Source: Rhodococcus sp. PAMC28707 (GTDB lineage: Bacteria; Actinomycetota; Actinomycetes; Mycobacteriales; Mycobacteriaceae). From it: a stretch of 64,000 nt of DNA. This document shows, piece by piece, positions 1-10,369 of the stretch (position 1 is the stretch's first letter; the number at the start of each line of letters is the position of its first letter). Made by a program: the position numbers and the translations under genes. Under the pieces are notes generated by a model. It was not told the DNA's origin. It searched no databases and saw only the letters and a program-made list of their open reading frames with translations. The DNA lies in assembly GCF_004795915.1 (NCBI RefSeq), contig NZ_CP039253.1, positions 992,001 to 1,056,000 on the forward strand, in the 5' to 3' direction.

Positions 1-1303
1 CCATCGCGCAACTCCCCGAAAGATGAAGCGAGGTACCCAGCCGACTCGACAGAGGATCACCGAGGTCATCGAGTATCTCGATCGGACAGCTCCTCGATAG
101 CCGTCCGAGCAGTTCGGCAACACGATCGAGCCCCGCCTGGACTGCGCGTCGATCGCCCACCGACTCCAAATATCGATATTTCACGAGTGGGGAAACCGTA
201 GGATCGGTGGACACCAGCCGGATGTCGCCGCGACTGTCCGATCTCATCAAGCCGACACCGATCATCGGGTCGCCGATCGGCAACCCAGGGATCAGTCGAT
301 CGAATGCCGCTGTGTAAGGACGTATTTCCAGATCGTCGACATGCAGCACTTCCTGCAGTGGTGACGCAAGCTCGGATTGGATCGGTGTTCGATAGCAGAC
401 GCCGACTTCCGGGTGGTCACTGAAATCCCGACCCACGTAGGGGTGATCCAACACAACCGGAACACCTTTCTCCACAAGATGATCCGCAGGGCCTACACCA
501 GAAAGCATGAGCAATTGTGGGGTACGGACCGACCCCGCACAGAGGACCACCGATGGGGCCATGAACCGCGAAACATGCCCTTTACGAATCACTTCCACAC
601 CAGTAGCGCGGGTCCGATCGAACAGCACTGCAACGACAGTGGATTCCGTCAAGACATCGAGATTGGATCGGTCGAGGACCGGAAGCAGATATGCTGCAGC
701 AGCATTCACTCTGCGCCCGTCGACGACATTGAGTGGCACCGCTCCCATTCCACCGAAAGAAGACGGATCGTTCATGTCCGGATCCCCGGGATAACCGAGC
801 GCCATCGCCGCGTCGTGGAACAGTTTCGTGATCTCGTTCTGCGCCCCGCGGGGGGTCCGCGCTACCGGCATCGGACCACCTCGGCCATGCCACTCGCCGG
901 AGAAGTCCAGATCGGTTTCCGACTTCAAGAAGTAGGGCAACACCTCGTCGTAAGACCAGGAAGCCGGCCAGGCATCGAAGTCTTGCGGCCTACCCCGCAC
1001 GAAGTACCCACCGTTGACTGCTCCGGAGCCTCCGAGGACTCGACCCCGAGAGATCCAGCGGGTGATCTCCGGCGTCAGTTCCGCACGGTACGACGACGTC
1101 CAGGGGCTCGAGGGCCCGACCGGTAGGACATGTGCGTTCAGGATCTCCGGCGGATACGTCCCATCGCTCGAGAGCCCGGGCCCACTTTCGAGAAGCACTA
1201 CCCGACAATCCGGATTCGCGCTCGCTCGCGATGCGACAACGGAGCCACAAGACCCGCCACCTACGACGATCACATCGGCGTACGAAGTCTCGAGCGTGCT
1301 CAC
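1..1303 (-). CDS. mftG: MftG, mycofactocin-associated GMC flavoprotein dehydrogenase (3' end outside window)
   Basis: FAD-dependent GMC-family oxidoreductase, the last mft gene visible. In mycobacteria MftG is needed to pass electrons from reduced mycofactocin towards respiration (family knowledge). The first residues carry the FAD-binding [14 protein letters not shown] signature 1 is seen as [13 protein letters not shown] and signature 2 as [16 protein letters not shown]. The window cuts the gene at the [11 protein letters not shown] stretch near the catalytic His region, so I estimate about 50 C-terminal residues are missing. The start is a GTG whose first bases overlap the mftF stop (GTGA), so the two are translationally coupled. 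Confidence 0.9.
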   Translation of the reverse strand, partial: MSTLETSYADVIVVGGGSCGSVVASRASANPDCRVVLLESGPGLSSDGTYPPEILNAHVLPVGPSSPWTSSYRAELTPEITRWISRGRVLGGSGAVNGGYFVRGRPQDFDAWPASWSYDEVLPYFLKSETDLDFSGEWHGRGGPMPVARTPRGAQNEITKLFHDAAMALGYPGDPDMNDPSSFGGMGAVPLNVVDGRRVNAAAAYLLPVLDRSNLDVLTESTVVAVLFDRTRATGVEVIRKGHVSRFMAPSVVLCAGSVRTPQLLMLSGVGPADHLVEKGVPVVLDHPYVGRDFSDHPEVGVCYRTPIQSELASPLQEVLHVDDLEIRPYTAAFDRLIPGLPIGDPMIGVGLMRSDSRGDIRLVSTDPTVSPLVKYRYLESVGDRRAVQAGLDRVAELLGRLSRSCPIEILDDLGDPLSSRLGTSLHLSGSCAM

Positions 1304-2718
1304 GTGTCCATGCGCGGAGTCAACGCCTTCAAGCTCCGGGACTCGGCGGCACCTCGCCATAGGCCTGTGCCGTACGCGATGTCGTCGACCCGCTTGAAGA
1401 AGGCATACCGTATCGGATCCAAGCCACCGAGTTCGCGGTGGTTGTACCAGTCGGCCAGCGCTTCGGCAACGGCAAGTCCGAGTGCAATCTTCCTGATTCG
1501 ACTCGAAAGCAACACTGCGAGCAGGGTTATCGGCCAATAGTGCCGACACATCGCCGATGCAAGTTGCCAAATCCCTGCAATAAATCCTTCGGCGGCGAGT
1601 ATCGCGGCGATGCGCGTGGGCTGATCGAGACCGACGAACATCTTACGTAGTCGACCGATGGTCACTGCGAGAGTCGCCAGTGCGCCCAGCAGCCCGAGCT
1701 TGGTGAAACTGATAGCCAACAAGGTGGCGATCAGGGTCCAGGGTGACATCGAAATCGGCGGGACCATTCCGGGGTGACGCTCGGCAAGAGGGCTGGCGCC
1801 GGTGCCGTAGAACAGTTTGCGGCCGAACCACCGTCCGAACGTCACTCGATGATCGTGAGCAACGTGCGCAACGGGCTCGTATCGCAATCGCCACCCGGCT
1901 TCCTGCAACCTCCAGCACAGATCGACGTCCTCGGCAACATGCATGGATTCGTCGAATCCATTGCATTCCTCGGCTACGTGCCTGCGTATCAACATCGCTG
2001 CGCTGGGAACGTAGGACACCGAACTACCCGCCCGAACAGCCGCTTCCCGGCGACCGAGGTCGAGAGAGGAGCGAGCATGCTCATACCTGGCCAAGGCATT
2101 GCCCTCGGGTTCGAGGGCGACGATACGAGGAGCGACGAGCGCCACCGCCGGATCCGAGAAGTGCCCCAGCATTACCTCGAGCCATCCCTTGCGGGGAACG
2201 ACATCCGAGTCGAGAAAGGCGACGAAATCTGTTGTTGCACTCCGAAGTCCCGTGTTGCGCGCGGCCGCAGGCCCTCGCGAGGTCTCGTGCCGTAGGACCG
2301 TCACCCCACCGACGGTCCAGGCCATCGGCGGCGCGGTCACCGGCTCGTCGGATCCGTCGTCGACGATGATGACGTTCAAGCCGTGGAGCGCAGGAAGCAA
2401 CCTGCCGAGACCGGAGGCATTGTTCTTCATCGGAACGACGACAGTCACGTCCTGCGGAGACGGAATGGACATCGGCCGCGGGTTGGCGACTCCCGAGTCC
2501 AGAAGTTTACGAGCAACGAGCGCCGACTGCGAGTCGGTGACCTCGAGAAAACCGTCGCCGATCATGGCGGCAGCGGTAGGTGCAAGCTTCAACATTCTGG
2601 TGGGTGAGCCACCGATCAACACTCGGCCGTCGGAGTATTTACGAACACGAGGATCGACTCGCACCCCGAATCCATCAGGTAACCGACCTTGACCCATCAG
2701 GTGATCGTAAGCGGACAT
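1300..2718 (-). CDS. mftF: MftF, mycofactocin glycosyltransferase
   Basis: Family 2 glycosyltransferase of 472 aa that attaches the oligoglucose chain to premycofactocin (family knowledge). The N-terminal [15 protein letters not shown] and [10 protein letters not shown] are the MftF-specific prelude. The GT-A domain begins at about residue 90 ([10 protein letters not shown]), with VDDGS and the metal-binding [23 protein letters not shown] is the acceptor/ED-like segment. Hydrophobic helices after about residue 300 suggest membrane association. ATG start; a second Met seven residues on is possible, and neither has a clear ribosome binding site. It lies 82 bp after mftE and overlaps mftG. Confidence 0.92.
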   Translation of the reverse strand: MSAYDHLMGQGRLPDGFGVRVDPRVRKYSDGRVLIGGSPTRMLKLAPTAAAMIGDGFLEVTDSQSALVARKLLDSGVANPRPMSIPSPQDVTVVVPMKNNASGLGRLLPALHGLNVIIVDDGSDEPVTAPPMAWTVGGVTVLRHETSRGPAAARNTGLRSATTDFVAFLDSDVVPRKGWLEVMLGHFSDPAVALVAPRIVALEPEGNALARYEHARSSLDLGRREAAVRAGSSVSYVPSAAMLIRRHVAEECNGFDESMHVAEDVDLCWRLQEAGWRLRYEPVAHVAHDHRVTFGRWFGRKLFYGTGASPLAERHPGMVPPISMSPWTLIATLLAISFTKLGLLGALATLAVTIGRLRKMFVGLDQPTRIAAILAAEGFIAGIWQLASAMCRHYWPITLLAVLLSSRIRKIALGLAVAEALADWYNHRELGGLDPIRYAFFKRVDDIAYGTGLWRGAAESRSLKALTPRMDT

Positions 2719-2800
2719 TGCGCCGATGTGTCATCCACTGCCCCAAATTTCGAGGAACATACTCGAAGCCGGTTTTGCCGGGACGGATCGAGGACCTGAA

Positions 2801-3544
2801 TCACGACAACATCCCAGTATCGGACGGTGCCCACCGACTCACCGCAGCGCTGCCCCGTGCACACATGTCCTGCAGTACCACCTCGCCCTCATCCCCGCTC
2901 GACAGTCGCGGGTCACCGAGAATCCCGTTGGGCGATACCGCCTTCGTACCCCCCGCACGCAGGCGCGGAAGCAAAGAATCGATAGCGTCGGTATTTCCTA
3001 CCTCCGCACGAGACATGTCGACGACGTCGGGTGAAAGGTAGAGCAGCAGTGAAGTTTCGGTCCGGCCGGCGTGCGCGTCCGCGCCGGGAACGGCACAGGG
3101 CAGCCACGCGACATCGCGGCCCTCGTAACGTAGCAATCCGACGGCGGAGATCAGTGTCGAGACGTTTCCACCGTGACCGTTTACGAACACGACACGTGCG
3201 GCCCAACGACACGCCGAGCGTCCGTACTCGACCAGAACCGCGTGCAATGCGTCCGAACCGATGGATACGGTCCCGGAAAAACCCTCGTGCTCCCCACTTG
3301 CTCCATATGCGATAGCCGGAGCAAGAACAGTGCCGGGCAGCCGCATCGCGAGCGCCTCGGCGATGCGGGTGTCGGTGTCCAGCGGCAAGTGCGGTCCATG
3401 CTGCTCGAACGATCCGACGGGCACAACGACGGTCTGAGCGCCTTGCACTCGCGGCCACCCACCGATGCCTAGTCGCGACGACTCGGAGGCAGGTGGCGGC
3501 AGCATTCCGTGGATGTTATCGGATCGCGGGTAAGCACCTTCCAT
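2801..3544 (-). CDS. mftE: MftE, creatininase-family peptidase of mycofactocin maturation
   Basis: Metal-dependent creatininase-fold peptidase, 247 aa, which releases the modified C-terminal Val-Tyr core (AHDP) from MftA (family knowledge). VPVGSFEQHGPHLPLDTDT and NGHGGNVSTL hold the metal ligands; HAGRTETSLLLYL is the conserved helix with a catalytic Glu. The reading frame stays open further upstream, but I chose the ATG giving MEGAYPR because other MftE proteins begin with M-x-x-x-Y-x-R and a GGTGG lies just before it. About 166 bp separate it from the upstream flavoprotein gene, unusually long for this operon. Confidence 0.88.
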   Translation of the reverse strand: MEGAYPRSDNIHGMLPPPASESSRLGIGGWPRVQGAQTVVVPVGSFEQHGPHLPLDTDTRIAEALAMRLPGTVLAPAIAYGASGEHEGFSGTVSIGSDALHAVLVEYGRSACRWAARVVFVNGHGGNVSTLISAVGLLRYEGRDVAWLPCAVPGADAHAGRTETSLLLYLSPDVVDMSRAEVGNTDAIDSLLPRLRAGGTKAVSPNGILGDPRLSSGDEGEVVLQDMCARGSAAVSRWAPSDTGMLS

Positions 3545-3710
3545 GACATCCACCGAGCCGAAGGCGCCGAATATTGGTCGGCTCCCGGTTCCAAGGTCTC
3601 GACACTGATCGCCTACGCGAAATCTCGAATCACCGGGGACAAGCCCGATGTGGGGACCAACGACACCGTGGATCTGTAACGGAATTGTGGGCTCGGTGTC
3701 AGCGGTGTGG

Positions 3711-5660
3711 TCACGTCGTTCCGATCCCATTCGCCGCCCGCTCACCTTCACGTATCGCCGAATCCAATCGGCGAGGTGTGATGGCGTCGCCGATACGTAC
3801 GACCGAAAACCCTTCGTCCTTCAGCTCGTTCCACAGTGAATCGTCCGGTTTCTGATGGAGCGAGCACACGATCCAATCGAAGCGATGGTTCGCCGTCACG
3901 CCTGTGGGGTGATGGAGCAGCGAAATATCGAGGCCGGCGCGTAGCTGGACCGGGACGACATCGGTCAGGCAGGTGATCGACTGTTCGTGTGCGCGCCGCC
4001 GCCACCCTTCCATGTCCAGGGTGAGCCCGAGATCCTGCCCAACGACCATCCCCGGCGTGCATACCGTCACCTGACAGCCGCGCTCGGCCAGAAATTCGGC
4101 CGTCGACGTCGCTTGGTGGAAACTCAGTTCGTCGACGATCAGGACGCGACCTGACAGTGCCGCCGTGCCGTCGAGGACCTCACGGACGTCGACGACATGA
4201 TCGTGGGTACCTGCCCACACCGGACGCACCGGGTTTGCCCCGGTCGCGATCACCACCGCGTTCGGATTCTGCGTCAGGACGAGCATTCTGTCGACCTCCA
4301 CGCCCGTTCGGATTTTCACGCCGCGTGCACGGCATTCCGCTTCGAGAACATCGACGACTCCAGCGAATTCGACGCGATGCGGTGCCCGTCCAGCAGTCCG
4401 GACCTGTCCCCCGGTCTGTGGCTGGCGTTCGTACAACGTGACGTCGTGCCCTGCATGGGCAGCACTCGAGGCCGCCTGCAGTCCCGCCGGACCACCTCCG
4501 ATGATCAGGACTCGCCGTCTTGACGCGGGCAACGGCGGCACGGCTAGAAATTCTCTTCCGGCGCTAGGGTTTACGACGCATCCCAGTGCGGCGTTCATCC
4601 CGACGCGTCCGATGCAGTCCTGATTGCAGGAAAGGCAGGTGTGGATTTCTCGGGCACGGCCTTCACGGGCCTTGTTCGCGAACTCAGGGTCCGCAATGTT
4701 GCCGCGCACGATGCCGACCAGATCGCACACCCCGTCGGCAAGAGCTTGCTCGGCCATCTCCGGCGTGGTGAATCGTCCGACCCCGATCACCGGCAACGAC
4801 ACCCGCTCTCGGATAGCGCTGGGCACGAAGTTCGCGTAACCATGGGGCGTCGCCATCGATGCCTCGATCAGGTGGAGCGTCGAGGTCGCTACGCCGATTG
4901 CGGTGTTGATGTAATCGATAGAACCGGTTCGTTCGAGCAGAACGGCGGTGTCCACGGCTTCGTCCAGACGGATGCCCCCCTCGATGTATTCCTGCCCGCT
5001 CAACCTCACGCCCAGGATCATCTCGGGCCCCAGAGCGGCGCGGACTGCCGAGAGAACCTCTACCAGGAATCTCGCTCGCCCTTCGAGGTTCCCTCCGTAT
5101 TCATCGGTGCGGTGGTTCGTAGTACGCGCCAAAAACATTCGGATCAACGAGGACTGTGAACATTGCAGCTCCACGCCGTCGAATCCGCCGTCCCTGCAAT
5201 GCTCGGCGACGCGCACGTATGCGTCTACCAACTCGCCGATCTCGACCCGGTCGAGGGAATGTGGTACCTCTCGAAAGAGCGGATCGGGGATAGCGCTGGG
5301 TGCGAGGACTGCGCGCCCCGAATACATTCCTGACGACTGTCCACCATTGTGGTTGACCTGCGCCAGAACGAGGGCTCCGTGCGCGTGTACGGCGTCGGTG
5401 ATCGCTCGATATCCAGGTATCACCGCCGGGCGATATCCTTGAATCATCTTCTCGTACGGCTGATCCGACGGGTGGGTGGACTGTTCCTCGACGATGATCA
5501 GTCCAGCCCCGCCTGCGGCGCGAGCTGCGTAATAGGCGGCGTGGCGATCCGTCGGGAGGCCGTTCTCGGCGAAGTTGGTCAGATGCGCGGAAAAGACAAC
5601 TCGGTTCCGCAGCGTCGCCGGACCGACGTCGAGAGGGGCGAACAGCCGCGGATAGTTCAT
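3711..5660 (-). CDS. Mycofactocin-system FadH/OYE-family oxidoreductase 1
   Basis: A 649-aa multi-cofactor flavoprotein resembling E. coli FadH (2,4-dienoyl-CoA reductase). The N-terminal old yellow enzyme TIM barrel (residues 1 to about 330) binds FMN. A 4Fe-4S site follows as CLSCNQDCIGRVG with a fourth Cys eleven residues later (C-x2-C-x3-C-x11-C). Then comes an FAD/NAD(P) half starting at VLIIGGGPAGLQAA. Enzymes of this type are known as genomic companions of mft loci in Rhodococcus and Frankia; their substrate is unknown. The ATG overlaps the stop of the preceding paralogue by 4 bp, so the two are probably made together. Confidence 0.9.
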   Translation of the reverse strand: MNYPRLFAPLDVGPATLRNRVVFSAHLTNFAENGLPTDRHAAYYAARAAGGAGLIIVEEQSTHPSDQPYEKMIQGYRPAVIPGYRAITDAVHAHGALVLAQVNHNGGQSSGMYSGRAVLAPSAIPDPLFREVPHSLDRVEIGELVDAYVRVAEHCRDGGFDGVELQCSQSSLIRMFLARTTNHRTDEYGGNLEGRARFLVEVLSAVRAALGPEMILGVRLSGQEYIEGGIRLDEAVDTAVLLERTGSIDYINTAIGVATSTLHLIEASMATPHGYANFVPSAIRERVSLPVIGVGRFTTPEMAEQALADGVCDLVGIVRGNIADPEFANKAREGRAREIHTCLSCNQDCIGRVGMNAALGCVVNPSAGREFLAVPPLPASRRRVLIIGGGPAGLQAASSAAHAGHDVTLYERQPQTGGQVRTAGRAPHRVEFAGVVDVLEAECRARGVKIRTGVEVDRMLVLTQNPNAVVIATGANPVRPVWAGTHDHVVDVREVLDGTAALSGRVLIVDELSFHQATSTAEFLAERGCQVTVCTPGMVVGQDLGLTLDMEGWRRRAHEQSITCLTDVVPVQLRAGLDISLLHHPTGVTANHRFDWIVCSLHQKPDDSLWNELKDEGFSVVRIGDAITPRRLDSAIREGERAANGIGTT

Positions 5661-7519
5661 CGGACAGACACCGTGGACTTCTGCACTCCGGCGTCGTATC
5701 CGTCTCGAATGGCCTCGGCAGCAGAACGAGGCGCGAGGCAGTCCCCTATCCTCATTCGCCTCGGACCGTGCAAGGAATCCTCAGCAGAGCGATGCGAGCA
5801 GTCCACTACCACTGCGCATTCGATCAGTCGTCGCTGCCCGGTGTGGACGTCTTCGATCTCGGCGCCGTCATGGCCGACCCGCAGAATTTTTGACAGTAGA
5901 TGACGCTGGACGCCCGCGCGCTGCAACCGAACGTTGGCCGGAGCGAGGTCACCTGTCAAGGAAAGGTGTCGGCCGATGGTCTGATCGACGGTCACCACGG
6001 AAACGTCTATACCGGCCTTTGCAAAACGCTCTGCCAGTGCGACAGCCACGGGACCACCGACCGGATCCCACACGACAACGGGTCCCTCGTCGAGCGCTGC
6101 ACCGCCCAGAACAGCTCCGGAATCGAGGTAGTGCACGCTTGAAGCCACCTCGAACGATCGTGGACTCGGCACACTGCCGGTAGCGAGGACGACATCCTTT
6201 TCTGCCTCTAGATCGCTGGGTCCGATATCGACCCCGGTCACGATATCGACCCCGAGATGGACGCACTCGGCCGCGAGCCAATCGGTCAACGCCTCCCCGA
6301 TTCTCATGAGCGAAAACAAGCCCCCCAGCACGGGTTTACGCTCGTACAAGGTGACCGTCCGACCCCGCAAGGCCAACACCCGCGCTGCCTCGAGACCAGC
6401 GGGGCCACCACCCACCACCAGGACCTTGCCTGCACCGTCCGGCTCCGGGTCATCGCCTGCTCGTCCGATGCACGCCACGGTCGGGTTACGCGGATCACGA
6501 ACCAGACAACTCTGATTGCACAGAATGCACGGCCGCGGGCTCGCACCGGCTCGCGACTTCGATACCAGATCGGGATCGGCAATCAACGCTCGTGTCATCT
6601 CGATGATGTCCGCAACACCTTCGGAGAGTGCGGCATCAGCCATCGCCGTGTCGACGATGCTGCCTTGCAGCACAACGGGAACCATACCGTCGACGGAGTC
6701 CGATACCGATCGGCACAGGTCCAGGTTGAACCCAGGCCCGGTGTGGAAGTCCGGGCGATAGGAGGACATGTCCATCGCCCCGCCTCGAACGACGGTAAGC
6801 AGATCGAGTTCCGGCGCGATCTCGCGGGCGATGTCGGCACCGATCTCGGGAGTGATCCCCGCCCACGGCGCTCCCTCGTCACAGCTCAGCCGCAGCGCAA
6901 GGATGCGATCCGGCCCGAGCTCGGCCCGCACTGCAGCAACCACGTTCCGTAAGAACAGCATTCGGTCGGTGCCGTATTCGTCTTCTCGAAGATTGGTCAG
7001 GCCGGAGAGGAACTGCCGTATCAGGCTCGATGGACCTGCATCGAGTTCGACGCCGTCGACGTCGGCAGCGGCGGCAACGCGAGTAGCGGCAGCGAACCCG
7101 TCCACCGCGGCACGGATGTGTTCCGGTTCCATCGCCATCGGCAACTCACGGGAAGCCACGTCTGCGACGTGCGAGGGCCCCCACAGTGCCTCCCGCGAGT
7201 ACGCGGTCGAACCTTGGGATCCAGTGTGCGTCAGGCCTACCAGAACGAGCGTTCCGTTCGGTCTGCAGGCATCGACGACAGCACTCCAACCGGGCCCGCA
7301 CTCCGATGCCAGTGGCGCTCGCTCGTACGGCCAGTCCGACCGATGCACCGACGCATTCTCGGTGACGATGATCCCGGCACCCGCCCTACGGCGGTAGTAC
7401 TCCACCAGTGCCGGCGAGAAAGCCCGGCCGTCAGCAAGATTGGTTTCGTGCGGGCCGAACATCACGCGACTGGCAGCCGACCGTCCACCGAGGACGGTCG
7501 GCTCCGTCAGCAGAGTCAC
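5657..7519 (-). CDS. Mycofactocin-system FadH/OYE-family oxidoreductase 2
   Basis: Paralogue of the next gene with the same plan, about 620 aa. It has an FMN-binding OYE barrel, a 4Fe-4S motif CILCNQSCLVRD with a fourth Cys at ACIGRAG (C-x2-C-x3-C-x11-C), and an FAD/NAD(P) domain opening with VLVVGGGPAGLEAAR. It begins 4 bp after mftD. The exact start is uncertain: I take GTG with an AGAGAG just before it, but a GTG five codons upstream, inside the mftD end, is also possible. Sandwiched between mftD and mftE, it must be co-transcribed with cofactor biosynthesis. Substrate unknown. Confidence 0.88.
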   Translation of the reverse strand: MTLLTEPTVLGGRSAASRVMFGPHETNLADGRAFSPALVEYYRRRAGAGIIVTENASVHRSDWPYERAPLASECGPGWSAVVDACRPNGTLVLVGLTHTGSQGSTAYSREALWGPSHVADVASRELPMAMEPEHIRAAVDGFAAATRVAAAADVDGVELDAGPSSLIRQFLSGLTNLREDEYGTDRMLFLRNVVAAVRAELGPDRILALRLSCDEGAPWAGITPEIGADIAREIAPELDLLTVVRGGAMDMSSYRPDFHTGPGFNLDLCRSVSDSVDGMVPVVLQGSIVDTAMADAALSEGVADIIEMTRALIADPDLVSKSRAGASPRPCILCNQSCLVRDPRNPTVACIGRAGDDPEPDGAGKVLVVGGGPAGLEAARVLALRGRTVTLYERKPVLGGLFSLMRIGEALTDWLAAECVHLGVDIVTGVDIGPSDLEAEKDVVLATGSVPSPRSFEVASSVHYLDSGAVLGGAALDEGPVVVWDPVGGPVAVALAERFAKAGIDVSVVTVDQTIGRHLSLTGDLAPANVRLQRAGVQRHLLSKILRVGHDGAEIEDVHTGQRRLIECAVVVDCSHRSAEDSLHGPRRMRIGDCLAPRSAAEAIRDGYDAGVQKSTVSVR

Positions 7520-7523
7520 CTCT

Positions 7524-8702
7524 CTACTCTGCACCAAGCTTCCGGTCGAATCCCAACGGCATGACGACGTCCGACGCAGTCAGGTCGTGGACGGAGGAGT
7601 GTCCGAGTCCGAGAACAGCGGAGTCGACGCCTCCCCGCAAAATATCGAGAACGTTCTCCACGCCGGCCTGACCGTTCGCTGAAAGACCCCACAGGTACGC
7701 CCGGCCGATCATGACCGCACGAGCACCGAGTGCCAATGCTTTGACGACGTCACTTCCGCGACGGATGCCGCCGTCGAGAGTGATCTCGATCTGGTCGCCC
7801 ACTGCCTCGGCGATCGCAGGCAGCGCGCGGATCGGCGCGGGAGTGCCATCGAGATTGTTGCCACCATGGTTGGACACCGAGATGGCGGTGACTCCGGCGT
7901 CGACTGCCTTCTTGGCGTCATCGACACGCATGACTCCCTTGAGCATGAACGGCCCGCCCCACTGCTCACGCAGCCAAGCGACGTCCTCCCAGGTCGGCAA
8001 CGGGGTACCCATCCACTCGCCGTATGCACCGAAGAATGTGGGCGCAGCACCCCCGGGCGGGGTCAGGTTCGGCGTCGACAGGTCGGGAATCTTTCCTGTT
8101 TTCGCGAACTCCCACAACCATTTCGGACGCGTGATGCCTTCGGGAGCGAACTGCCACATCGCCTTGAGGTCCATCTTTTCCGGGATCGACGGACTGCCCC
8201 AGTCGCGCCCGTTCGAGAAAGACCAGTCCAGTGTCATGATCAGTCCGACCGCACCGGCCGCACGTGCCCGCTCCATGCGCTGAAGCAGCACCTCCCGTGA
8301 GCCGACCCAATACATCTGGAAGAACGTCTGCGGATTCACTGCCGCGACCTCTTCGATCGATTTGCTCGCAAAAGAGGACAACCCGACCGGGATTCCGCGA
8401 GCAGCTGCGGCACGGGCCACAGCGACCTCGCCTTCCGGGTGCACGGCCTGCACACCCGTCGGCGAGATCATGACCGGAAACGAGAGTGGTTGTCCCATCA
8501 CCGTTGTCGACAGATCACGTTTGTCCGACAATCCGGCAACATGCGGCGCGAAGCCGAGCTCACCGAATGCCGCCGTGTTGTCGTCGACGGTGATGCCCCG
8601 CTCCGAGCCCGCCACCAGCGCGGCGTACACGGATTTCGGAAGACGTTTCTTGGCCCGCCGCTGCGCCTCGGCAACGGTCTCGAACCACTCACTCTTGGCC
8701 AT
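7524..8702 (-). CDS. mftD: MftD, FMN-dependent premycofactocin synthase
   Basis: A 392-aa member of the L-lactate dehydrogenase/glycolate oxidase FMN family. MftD oxidatively deaminates AHDP to the alpha-keto amide premycofactocin, creating the redox-active centre (family knowledge). Visible landmarks are FPVMISPTGVQAVHPEGE, the catalytic-His segment SNHGGNNLDG, and the phosphate-binding LDGGIRRGSDVVKALALGA. ATG start with AGGAA about 10 bp upstream, 12 bp after the mftC stop. Confidence 0.95.
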   Translation of the reverse strand: MAKSEWFETVAEAQRRAKKRLPKSVYAALVAGSERGITVDDNTAAFGELGFAPHVAGLSDKRDLSTTVMGQPLSFPVMISPTGVQAVHPEGEVAVARAAAARGIPVGLSSFASKSIEEVAAVNPQTFFQMYWVGSREVLLQRMERARAAGAVGLIMTLDWSFSNGRDWGSPSIPEKMDLKAMWQFAPEGITRPKWLWEFAKTGKIPDLSTPNLTPPGGAAPTFFGAYGEWMGTPLPTWEDVAWLREQWGGPFMLKGVMRVDDAKKAVDAGVTAISVSNHGGNNLDGTPAPIRALPAIAEAVGDQIEITLDGGIRRGSDVVKALALGARAVMIGRAYLWGLSANGQAGVENVLDILRGGVDSAVLGLGHSSVHDLTASDVVMPLGFDRKLGAE

Positions 8703-8714
8703 AGCTATATGTTC

Positions 8715-9965
8715 CTATTCCATTCCTGCGAGAGGATTCTCGTCGCAGATCTTGGCCGGTGGACGCATCATCAATGTGAGCGGAACCGACGCTCTCGGTG
8801 TCTTACGCTGCCCGGTACGGGAGTGGTCGACGCTGGACTTGGGGATCTCCCCCGCCGCCGCCAACGCCATCTCGCCGTTGCCGATCACGCATTCGGGGTC
8901 AGGGCCGTCCATGGGGAGGCCGGTGAAGAACTTTGCTGCCATGCAGCCACCGCGGCACGAATCGAAATGTGCGCACTTGGTACATGCGCCGGAGGTTTGC
9001 GGGGACCGCAGTTCCTGGAACAATTCGGACGTCTGCCAGACAGTTTGGAAACCGCCCATAGCCGCAGATGTCGCTGTCGCGGGACGCGCATCGCGGACGA
9101 TGTTTCCGGCGAGGAAGTTCTCGTGGATAGCGAACGGGCAGGCATAGACGTCGCCGATCGGATCGATCAAGCACACCACTCGCCCAGCACCGCACAGGTT
9201 CAAGCCTGGTAGCGCGTCACCGAAAGCCGAGAGGTGAAAGAACGAGTCTCCGGTCAATACGCCCTCGCCGTTCGCGACCAGCCAGTCGTACAGCTCTCGC
9301 TGCTGGCCGGCCGTGGGATGCAGGTCGTCCCACACATCGGCGCCACGGCCCGACGGGCGTAGGCGCGTGATGCGAAGTGTCGCACCGTATTTGTCCGCCA
9401 GCGCCTTGAAGGTGTCGAGCTGCGACACGTTATGGCGGGTGACGACTACAGAGATCTTCGCGTCCTTGAACCCCGCCTCCTGCAGGTTCTCGAGGGCGCG
9501 GATCGCCATGTCGAAGGATCCGGGTCCGCGAACTGCATCGTTGACCTCTGCAGTGGCACCGTCGATGGAAATCTGCACGTCGACGTAGTCGGATGCGGCC
9601 AGGCGGGCAGCGACCTTCTTGTCGATCTTGACGCCGTTGGTGGAGAACTTCACGCCGACCTGATGGGCCGTCGCGTAGTCCACGAGTTCCCAGAAATCGC
9701 TTCGAACCGTCGGCTCACCGCCACCGATGTTGACGTAGAAGACCTGCATCTTCTGCAACTCGTCGATGATCGACTTGCACTGCTCGGTCGAGAGCTCGTT
9801 GGGGTCACGCCGGCCGGATGAGGACAGGCAGTGAACGCAAGACAGGTTGCAGGCGTAGGTCAGTTCCCACGTCAGACAGATGGGTGCGTCGAGTCCGAGT
9901 TCGAACTGATCGACCAGTTTGCCGACCGCAGGCGGTGGCGCAGGCCTTTCAAGCATGGAGGTCAT
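8715..9965 (-). CDS. mftC: MftC, radical SAM mycofactocin maturase
   Basis: Radical SAM/SPASM enzyme, 416 aa. It decarboxylates the C-terminal Tyr of MftA and crosslinks it to the penultimate Val (family knowledge). The radical SAM cluster motif is CNLSCVHC (Cys39, 43, 46), followed by the SAM-binding GGGEPTV. The C-terminal SPASM region carries CGAGRVVCLIDPIGDVYACP and later CTKCAHFDSCRGGC for auxiliary 4Fe-4S clusters. ATG start with GAGGA about 8 bp upstream. It sits 100 bp after mftB, the largest gap between the core biosynthetic genes. Confidence 0.97.
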   Translation of the reverse strand: MTSMLERPAPPPAVGKLVDQFELGLDAPICLTWELTYACNLSCVHCLSSSGRRDPNELSTEQCKSIIDELQKMQVFYVNIGGGEPTVRSDFWELVDYATAHQVGVKFSTNGVKIDKKVAARLAASDYVDVQISIDGATAEVNDAVRGPGSFDMAIRALENLQEAGFKDAKISVVVTRHNVSQLDTFKALADKYGATLRITRLRPSGRGADVWDDLHPTAGQQRELYDWLVANGEGVLTGDSFFHLSAFGDALPGLNLCGAGRVVCLIDPIGDVYACPFAIHENFLAGNIVRDARPATATSAAMGGFQTVWQTSELFQELRSPQTSGACTKCAHFDSCRGGCMAAKFFTGLPMDGPDPECVIGNGEMALAAAGEIPKSSVDHSRTGQRKTPRASVPLTLMMRPPAKICDENPLAGME

Positions 9966-10065
9966 CGGGTTGTCCTCTTCGGTATGGGTGTGGCGAGACG
10001 ATGGAAGGGGCTGCTTCCGTGGTGCCCGAGCTCGATGGTGAGAGTTCTCCGGCGAGGGTGTGTGA

Positions 10066-10368
10066 TCAGGCGTCGATGCGGACGATCATGTGCGAACCGA
10101 CCAGTGTCGCGAGGGCCCGCGTGTACTGGGGTACCGCCGACTCTGCGATTCCTGCAGCCGTGATTGCGGACCGCAGGTCAGAATGATCGGGTAGCGATTC
10201 GATGATCGTCACGATCGTCCGGTTCTTGAGAAACGAGAGTTTACGTGTCCCGAAGTGGTAGAGCAGCGCCCCGAACGACTCGGGACGCAGCGCCACCTGC
10301 GGGTGAAGAGCCCATCGAGCATCCAGGTCCAGTGCAGCTTCCTGGGACGACTTCACGGGTGCGGACAT
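10066..10368 (-). CDS. mftB: MftB, peptide chaperone for MftC
   Basis: A 100-aa RiPP recognition element protein, PqqD-like, that binds the MftA leader and delivers it to MftC (family knowledge). The family core RPESFGALLYHFGTRKLSFL is clear. Its ATG begins one base after the mftA stop codon, so precursor and chaperone are translationally coupled. Confidence 0.94.
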   Translation of the reverse strand: MSAPVKSSQEAALDLDARWALHPQVALRPESFGALLYHFGTRKLSFLKNRTIVTIIESLPDHSDLRSAITAAGIAESAVPQYTRALATLVGSHMIVRIDA

Positions 10369-10369
10369 G

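Noticed and set aside
377..1126. 249-codon open frame on the plus strand
   Set aside because: It is antisense to mftG, whose GMC motifs read through this stretch without interruption.
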